Shown one piece after another: positions 15,645 to 20,031 of a stretch of 20,031 nt of DNA (positions are counted from its first letter, which is position 1; every line of letters begins with the position of its first letter). Source of the stretch: JAKALQ01 sp963978265 (GTDB lineage Bacteria > Actinomycetota > Actinomycetes > S36-B12 > UBA5976). The position numbers were made by a program, and so were the translations under genes. The stretch is from contig CAXBQV010000024.1 in the NCBI GenBank assembly GCA_963978265.1, positions 1-20,031 on the forward strand, in the 5' to 3' direction. Under the pieces are notes generated by a model that had not been told where the DNA came from, made no database searches, and worked only from the letters and a program-made list of their open reading frames with translations.

Positions 15645-15706
15645 TTCGGCGACGTTTCGCCCGAGTTGCCCTACCTCTTCAGGTGTGCTCGGGGGACACT
15701 TGCCCC

Positions 15707-17515
15707 ATGAAGGAGTTCGTCGACTTCCTGGGGTCCCAGCCGCCGTTCGACGCGCTCGATTCGCAAGATCTCGACGCGCTCGCACGCACAATCGAAGTCG
15801 AGTTCTTTCCAGCCGGCACCACCATCATCGTCGCGGATGGCCCACGACTCGAGCACCTCTGGCTGATCAGGGCCGGCCGGGTTGCAGTGTCGGATCGTGG
15901 CACGGTTGTCGATGAGCGCGACATGGGAGACACCTTCGGTCATCTCTCGCTGTTCAGCGGATGGCCGCCGTCGTTCTCCGTCACCGCGGTGGAGGACACG
16001 CTGTGTTATCGCCTGCCCGATCCGCGTCAGGTCATTCAACATCCTGAACGTTTGCAGTTCCGTGCATACGGTGGAGCGAGCAACCGGATGCGAACGGTGC
16101 AGACCGCCGGTGTGGACCGATCACAGCATCCGGTCTCGAAGTACATGCGTCCGATTGTGTGGGCGCATCCGCTCGACCATATCCGCGATGTTGCCCGACA
16201 GATTTCGGAGGCGGGCAACTCCTGTGCACTGATTGATCTCGACGGGACCCTTGGAATCGTCACCGACAACGATTTCCGCAAGAAGGTTGTCACCGGACTT
16301 CTACCCGTCGACGCCCGCATCCATCAGGCTATGTCCGCACCGTGTCACTCGGTATCCCACTCGACCACGGTCGGCAGCGCACTCGTACAGATGGTTGAGT
16401 CCGGCTTCCATCACTTGGTTGTCCGTGACGATGCAGATAAGCCGATCGGCGTGGTGCGCGTTGTCGACCTCGCAAGCGCCGAGGTGCGGGACCCGCTCGT
16501 TGTTCGCAGGTCGATCGAGGATGCGCAGACAGATGCCGACTTAATCGCTGCGGGCCAGATGATCAAACCGACAGCCGTCGAACTGTTCGACAACGGTGTA
16601 CCTGCTGCGCAAATCGGTGTGCTGCTCTCCACGATCACCGATGCCCTGCTGCGACGCATCATCACACTGACACCTGCGCCGGCGGACTTACCGTCGGCAT
16701 CATGGCTGGTGCTTGGCTCGACTGCCCGACAGGAAGCCCTTCCGCTTTCCGACGTCGATACGGCGATTGTGTATGCAGACGGAGACTCGGAACAGGCACC
16801 GGCAATTCGCGCCTACGCGGGAACTGTGCTTGATCTGATGGAACGGGCGGGACTTCCGAAGTGTCCGGACAATGCAAATGCGACGAATCCACTGTTCACG
16901 AGATCTCAACAGGCATGGATCCGCGACACCGAGCAGTGGATGAAGGAACCGGAGACGCCGAATGCGTTGCTGTTCTCGAGCTTCGTCGCCGATACCCGTC
17001 CGATCACTGAACTGCTGCTCGGTCGTTCCGTGCTCGAACACATGTTGAACCGTGGACGCACGCGTCCCTTCCTCGGCATGCTGCTGAGCAATGCGCTTGC
17101 ATCGCGACCGCCTACGGGCTTCGCGCGCGGGCTCGTCGTGGAAACGAGCGGCGAGTTCCGCGGGCAACTCGATCTCAAGAAGGGTGGCCTGCAACCGATC
17201 TGCGCTCTTGGACGCTGGTTCGGTGTTGTGGTGGGCGATGTGCAGGGAGGAACGGTCGCACGCCTGCAGCGTGCAGCGCACGCGGACATCATCACGCAGG
17301 ACGAGTGTGACTCCCTCACTGCCGCCTTCACCAGTATCTACGGGCTGCTCCTCGAGCAGGAAGTGCTCGCGCTTCGCACACATACGAAGGGCGGCACCCA
17401 CGTCGACCCGGAAACGCTCGACACCCTGACGCGCCGGCACTTGCGCGAATCGTTCCGCCTGGTCCGCGAACTGCAGGACCGCATCGAGAACGGTTGGAAT
17501 GCGGGTGTCATATGA
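15707..17515 (+). CDS. cNMP-binding / CBS-pair / DUF294 nucleotidyltransferase-like signalling protein
   Basis: The 602-residue protein has four parts. A cyclic-nucleotide-binding-like domain spans about residues 10-120 (FFPAGTTIIVADG, GDTFGHLSLFSG). A CBS pair spans about 145-265 (MRPIVWAHPLDHIRDVA, LIDLDGTLGIVTDNDFR, GFHHLVVRDD, PIGVVRVVDLA). A DUF294 nucleotidyltransferase-like domain carries GSTARQEALPLSDVDTAIVY near 334-353 with both Asp ligands kept, and is followed by a DUF294_C helical domain. This layout suggests sensing of a nucleotide or adenylate state and transfer of a nucleotidyl group to an unknown target; no activity is established. ATG 15707 gives the normal N-terminus, and a frame running back to 15044 is antisense to ppc. 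The stop overlaps the exonuclease start by 4 bp. Confidence 0.9.
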   Translation: MKEFVDFLGSQPPFDALDSQDLDALARTIEVEFFPAGTTIIVADGPRLEHLWLIRAGRVAVSDRGTVVDERDMGDTFGHLSLFSGWPPSFSVTAVEDTLCYRLPDPRQVIQHPERLQFRAYGGASNRMRTVQTAGVDRSQHPVSKYMRPIVWAHPLDHIRDVARQISEAGNSCALIDLDGTLGIVTDNDFRKKVVTGLLPVDARIHQAMSAPCHSVSHSTTVGSALVQMVESGFHHLVVRDDADKPIGVVRVVDLASAEVRDPLVVRRSIEDAQTDADLIAAGQMIKPTAVELFDNGVPAAQIGVLLSTITDALLRRIITLTPAPADLPSASWLVLGSTARQEALPLSDVDTAIVYADGDSEQAPAIRAYAGTVLDLMERAGLPKCPDNANATNPLFTRSQQAWIRDTEQWMKEPETPNALLFSSFVADTRPITELLLGRSVLEHMLNRGRTRPFLGMLLSNALASRPPTGFARGLVVETSGEFRGQLDLKKGGLQPICALGRWFGVVVGDVQGGTVARLQRAAHADIITQDECDSLTAAFTSIYGLLLEQEVLALRTHTKGGTHVDPETLDTLTRRHLRESFRLVRELQDRIENGWNAGVI

Positions 17516-18180
17516 GCTGGTTTCGTCGGTCCGCGCTCGCACATGAGTACCGAACTTCGACCGTTGACACGAATGTGCCATGGCGTGACGTCGAGTATCT
17601 CGCTCTGGATTTCGAGGCTACGGGTCTGGACCTGCGGAATGACGACGTCATTTCCTATGGTGCAGTGCCGATCCGAGATGCGCGCATCGTCGTCGGTGAC
17701 CAGCAGTACGCGCTAGTGCGTCCAACGAAGCCGGTTCCGCCGGAGTCATCGAAATTCCATGTCATTCGCAATCAGGACCTCGTTGATGCGGCGAGTTCAA
17801 CGATCGCGGCGAAGGATTTGCTGGGGTTGCTGCGTGGGCGGGTGCTGGTGGCACATGCGGCATGGGTCGAAGTCGCGTTCCTGCGCCGCTTCTTCAATCT
17901 GCATGGCGCGACGTTCGACAGCCCCGTCATCGATACTGCTTCGCTTGCCCGCGCGTTGCATTTGCGACCACGGATCGATACACATGAGCCGCATCTTGAG
18001 ACGTTGGCCGTTGAGCTGAATGTTCCGGTACACGATCCGCATCACGCATTGGGAGATGCGTTCACAACGGCGCAGGTATTTCTCGTGCTGGCCCACCGGC
18101 TTTCCGCTGCCGACGATGGTGTGCAGACCGCCGCTGACCTTGTGAATACGAGTCGGCAGTACGCACTCCTCCGGCCCTAG
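17512..18180 (+). CDS. DEDDh-type 3'-5' exonuclease (DnaQ/epsilon-like)
   Basis: This 222-residue single exonuclease domain is homologous to the DNA polymerase III epsilon fold. ExoI is LDFEATGLD (Asp33, Glu35). ExoIII is HHALGDA (His177, Asp182). ExoII reads HAAWVEVAFL, with Glu120 where the catalytic Asp usually stands. I recall Glu here in other exonucleases paired with DUF294 proteins, so it may be a subfamily trait rather than a defect. The ATG at 17512 overlaps the DUF294 stop (ATGA), and an upstream in-frame ATG at 17494 is unnecessary. The pairing with a cNMP/CBS/DUF294 protein recurs in many bacteria and suggests a joint nucleic-acid or nucleotide-processing role. Confidence 0.9.
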   Translation: MSWFRRSALAHEYRTSTVDTNVPWRDVEYLALDFEATGLDLRNDDVISYGAVPIRDARIVVGDQQYALVRPTKPVPPESSKFHVIRNQDLVDAASSTIAAKDLLGLLRGRVLVAHAAWVEVAFLRRFFNLHGATFDSPVIDTASLARALHLRPRIDTHEPHLETLAVELNVPVHDPHHALGDAFTTAQVFLVLAHRLSAADDGVQTAADLVNTSRQYALLRP

Positions 18181-18184
18181 TGCC

Positions 18185-18204
18185 AGCGGCTTCACGCCGC
18201 TTTT
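18185..18204 (+). terminator. Rho-independent terminator after the exonuclease gene
   Basis: AGCGGC (18185-18190), a 5-base TTCAC loop and GCCGCT (18196-18201) form a GC-rich 6-bp stem that ends in a TTTT run. It starts five bases after the exonuclease stop. Confidence 0.65.
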
Positions 18205-18231
18205 GCCGCGAGTTCCGACGCCTGCCACAAT
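18203..18231 (+). promoter_or_regulatory. Candidate promoter of tRNA-Ser
   Basis: TTGCCG (18203-18208) and CACAAT (18226-18231) are separated by 17 bases, and each matches four of six positions of the sigma-70-type consensus. Transcription would begin near 18238, about 30 bases before the mature tRNA. The -35 box abuts the T run of the preceding terminator. Confidence 0.45.
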
Positions 18232-18267
18232 ACGGCCGTCCAATGCGTGGGGAACTGCGCGCGGCCA

Positions 18268-18352
18268 GGAGAGGTGTCCGAGCGGCCGAAGGAGACGGTC
18301 TTGAAAACCGTTGACACGCAAGTGTCCGTGGGTTCAAATCCCACTCTCTCCG
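18268..18352 (+). tRNA. tRNA-Ser (anticodon UGA)
   Basis: The 85-nt sequence folds into a class II tRNA. The acceptor stem is GGAGAGG with TCTCTCC (18345-18351, one G-U pair). There is a short D arm, then an anticodon stem ACGGT/ACCGT around loop CTTGAAA with TGA at 18302-18304. The long variable arm is GACAC-GCAA-GTGTC, and the T arm is GTGGG-TTCAAAT-CCCAC. The discriminator is G at 18352, as expected for serine. The 3' CCA is not encoded (CAC follows), as in many actinobacteria. It reads UCA and, by wobble, other UCN codons. Confidence 0.96.
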
Positions 18353-18355
18353 CAC

Positions 18356-18387
18356 ACAAGGTCCCAACCAATCGGTTGGGACCTTGT
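18356..18387 (+). terminator. Perfect 14-bp hairpin after tRNA-Ser
   Basis: ACAAGGTCCCAACC (18356-18369) and its exact complement (18374-18387) enclose the tetraloop AATC, starting four bases after the mature tRNA end. There is no T run after it. It probably ends the tRNA transcript and marks the 3' processing region. Confidence 0.8.
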
Positions 18388-18504
18388 CGCATGAGACGCT
18401 GCATTGGGGAGGCAGCCACGCGCGCAAGGTCGACCGTGTCGCATCCGACTCCGCGGAGGTCGCTGACCCGGTCATCCACAGGGCCCGGCCGCTATCCATC
18501 GCAC

Positions 18505-19164
18505 ATGAGTCGCGTCATTGCCGTATCCGGTGCCGTCGGCGGTATCGGCACCTCCACCTTTGCATACGCGCTTGCACTGCACGCCGCTCCCACGGGAACA
18601 CTCATCGATGCACGCCGATCCGGTGTCCCGCTGGAATTGCTGATCGGCGGTGAGTCCGAACCAGGAACACGTTGGCATCAGATCCACGTCACAAGTGCTG
18701 CGATCGATGCGGAAACCATTCGCAGTGCGTTGCCGAAGTGGAACGACGTGCTGTTCCTCAGCGCCAATCGACTCGGCAGTGTGCGCTCGCCCGCACTCGC
18801 CCACATTGTCGACGCACTCCGGCAGGGATCGGCGGATGTCGTAGTTGATGTCGATGCGCGATCGTCGCTCATCGACACCATCCACCCGGATCTGCATGTC
18901 CTTGTGGTGCCCAACACCATCTACGGCCTGGGAGCGGCAGTGCCGGCTCTGCGGGAAAACACCTCGTTGCTCGTCGTGCGCACCCAACTGGAGGATTTCC
19001 GTTCGGACGAGATTTCGCGCTATCTGTCGCAATCGGTTCTCGGTGTCATCCAGCATGAGCGTTCGGTGTGGATGGCGCTGCGTGCACGCAAAGCATTACC
19101 GACCGATTCAAGTGTGATGCGGAGCGCAGCGCTCCTCGTTGCAAGGACCGCGGATGCAGCATGA
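18505..19164 (+). CDS. ssd: Ssd/CpaE (TadZ)-like ParA-family protein of a Tad locus
   Basis: The 219-residue protein starts like a MinD/ParA-fold ATPase (VIAVSGAVGGIGTSTFAYALAL) and has a later strand VVVDVDARSS and LHVLVVPNTIYGLGA. Both lysines of the deviant Walker A motif are missing (Val11 and Thr16 in VGGIGTST), so classical ATP hydrolysis is doubtful. Degenerate P-loops are known in CpaE/Ssd proteins of actinobacterial Tad loci, such as Rv3660c beside its CpaF. Those proteins usually carry an extra N-terminal receiver-like domain (about 350 residues in total), which is absent here. Upstream in-frame sequence crosses the tRNA and hairpin, so ATG 18505 is chosen although it lacks a ribosome site. 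It overlaps tadA by 11 bp and likely helps place the pilus machinery. Confidence 0.78.
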   Translation: MSRVIAVSGAVGGIGTSTFAYALALHAAPTGTLIDARRSGVPLELLIGGESEPGTRWHQIHVTSAAIDAETIRSALPKWNDVLFLSANRLGSVRSPALAHIVDALRQGSADVVVDVDARSSLIDTIHPDLHVLVVPNTIYGLGAAVPALRENTSLLVVRTQLEDFRSDEISRYLSQSVLGVIQHERSVWMALRARKALPTDSSVMRSAALLVARTADAA

Positions 19165-20031
19165 ACTGATCGACGATCTTCGTGCGGCCGCAGTCGCCAA
19201 CGTCGGACTCGCATTGGTCGATGTCATCAACGAGCAGCGATTGCTGACCGATACGAGCACCTTGCAGGGCCTCGTCGCCGAAGTCGATCAGGAACTGCAT
19301 GGACTCGGCCCACTTGCAACATTCGTGCAGCCGGGTGTCACCGACATCCTCGTCAATGGGAATCGTGAAGTGTGGATCGACGACGCGACCGGACTGCATA
19401 AGTCGACGTTGGTCTTCCACGACGAGCCGGCGGTGCGCAGACTCGCGGTGCGGCTGGCAGCGTCAGCCGGACGACGCCTCGACGATGCGTCACCGTGGGT
19501 CGACGCCAGACTGCCGAACGGCATGCGCTTGCACGCGGTGCTGCACCCGTTGTCCCGTGACGGCAGCAGCATTTCGCTGCGACTTCCTTCGAACTCGCCG
19601 TTCACATTGCGAGAGCTCGAGCAACGACGAATGTTCTCCGCGCAAGTGCGCAGGCAATTGCAGTCCCTCGTCGCGAGCGGTGAACCGTTTCTGGTTTCCG
19701 GCGGGACCGGTACCGGCAAGACCACATTGCTCGCGGCCATGCTGTCCGAGGTACCAGCGACGCAGCGCATCGTGATCGTTGAGGATTCTGCGGAACTGCG
19801 CGTCGAACACCCGCACGCGGTGTATCTCGAGGGGCGCCCGCCGAACGTCGAGGGTGCGGGTGCGGTGACGATGCGTGAGCTCGTGCGGCAGTCGTTGCGC
19901 ATGCGACCCGACAGGTTGATTGTGGGCGAAGTTCGTGGAACCGAAGTGCTGGATCTGCTCAATGCGCTGAACACCGGCCATAGCGGTGGCGCCGCGACGG
20001 TGCACGCAAACTCGGCGGCGGACGCCGGACT
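19154..20031 (+). CDS. tadA: TadA/CpaF-type secretion ATPase (cut by window edge)
   Basis: This is the motor ATPase of a Tad/Flp pilus or related type II/IV secretion system. The first 292 codons are visible. An N-terminal domain contains LGPLATFVQPGVTDILVNG. The Walker A motif is GGTGTGKTT with Lys189, the Asp box is IVEDSAEL, the Walker B region is RPDRLIVGEVRG with Glu near 259, and the His box is TGHSGGAATVHANS. All key residues are intact. The start ATG 19154 has AAGGA six bases upstream and overlaps the ssd-like gene by 11 bp. TadB, TadC and pilin genes would be expected beyond the right edge. Confidence 0.95.
   Translation, partial: MQHELIDDLRAAAVANVGLALVDVINEQRLLTDTSTLQGLVAEVDQELHGLGPLATFVQPGVTDILVNGNREVWIDDATGLHKSTLVFHDEPAVRRLAVRLAASAGRRLDDASPWVDARLPNGMRLHAVLHPLSRDGSSISLRLPSNSPFTLRELEQRRMFSAQVRRQLQSLVASGEPFLVSGGTGTGKTTLLAAMLSEVPATQRIVIVEDSAELRVEHPHAVYLEGRPPNVEGAGAVTMRELVRQSLRMRPDRLIVGEVRGTEVLDLLNALNTGHSGGAATVHANSAADAG

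Noticed and set aside
15660..15693. CCCGAG/CTCGGG inverted repeat in the ppc/DUF294 intergenic gap
   Set aside because: Six base pairs 22 bases apart in GC-rich DNA is expected by chance; no operator claim is justified.
15044..15706. Upstream extension of the DUF294 protein frame
   Set aside because: It lies antisense to ppc and is low-complexity Arg/Ser-rich; the recognised domain structure starts just after ATG 15707.
18472..18480. TCATCCACA, one mismatch from a DnaA box
   Set aside because: It is a single copy without neighbouring boxes, AT-rich DNA or dnaA/dnaN genes, so it does not support an origin.
18247..18504. Upstream extension of the Ssd-like protein frame
   Set aside because: It crosses the tRNA gene and its hairpin, so translation from there is implausible.

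Overview
The window looks like chromosomal DNA of a free-living, GC-rich actinobacterium (Actinomycetota). GC content is about 60% judged by eye. The clearest sign is the gene order DUF2520 protein - panC - nadB - nadC - coaX - lysS, a cluster known from Streptomyces and, with panD in place of the nad genes, from mycobacteria. Further signs are the actinobacterial short-form N-acetylglutamate synthase, a Ssd/CpaE-like protein beside a TadA ATPase, frequent GTG starts, and TANNNT boxes placed directly before start codons that lack a Shine-Dalgarno sequence. The class cannot be fixed from sequence alone. No mobile element, CRISPR array, rRNA or origin is visible, and no gene-free stretch exceeds 300 bases.

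Layout. 1-2087: a two-component system on the minus strand (histidine kinase cut by the left edge, then an OmpR-type regulator upstream of it). Divergent from it lies a small secreted protein rich in Asp, His and Gly. 2105-2143: a perfect hairpin serving two convergent genes. 2144-5013: an accessory-looking module in which a CPBP membrane protease and a shortened orphan NuoD-like protein are co-oriented and overlap by 1 bp, with a cytochrome P450 divergent from them. 5076-12811: one dense, translationally coupled operon of DUF2520/Rossmann protein, panC, nadB, nadC, coaX, lysS, argA-type acetyltransferase and a glutamine amidotransferase. 12901-15639: ppc on the minus strand. 15707-18180: a cNMP-binding/CBS/DUF294 nucleotidyltransferase-like protein overlapping a DEDDh exonuclease. 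18268-18352: tRNA-Ser(UGA) with its own candidate promoter and hairpin. 18505-20031: start of a Tad (Flp pilus) locus with a Ssd/CpaE-like protein and TadA, which runs off the right edge.

How the genes work together. The central operon supplies cofactors: PanC and CoaX act in CoA synthesis, NadB and NadC in de novo NAD synthesis. The remaining pathway genes (panB, panD, nadA) are not in the window. LysRS, the first arginine-pathway enzyme and PEP carboxylase (oxaloacetate, hence aspartate for NadB) tie the region to amino-acid supply. The most unusual item is the 283-residue NuoD-like protein. It keeps the start and end of the complex I 49-kDa subunit but lacks about 125 residues of the middle, has Trp in place of the quinone-site Tyr, and sits away from any other nuo gene.
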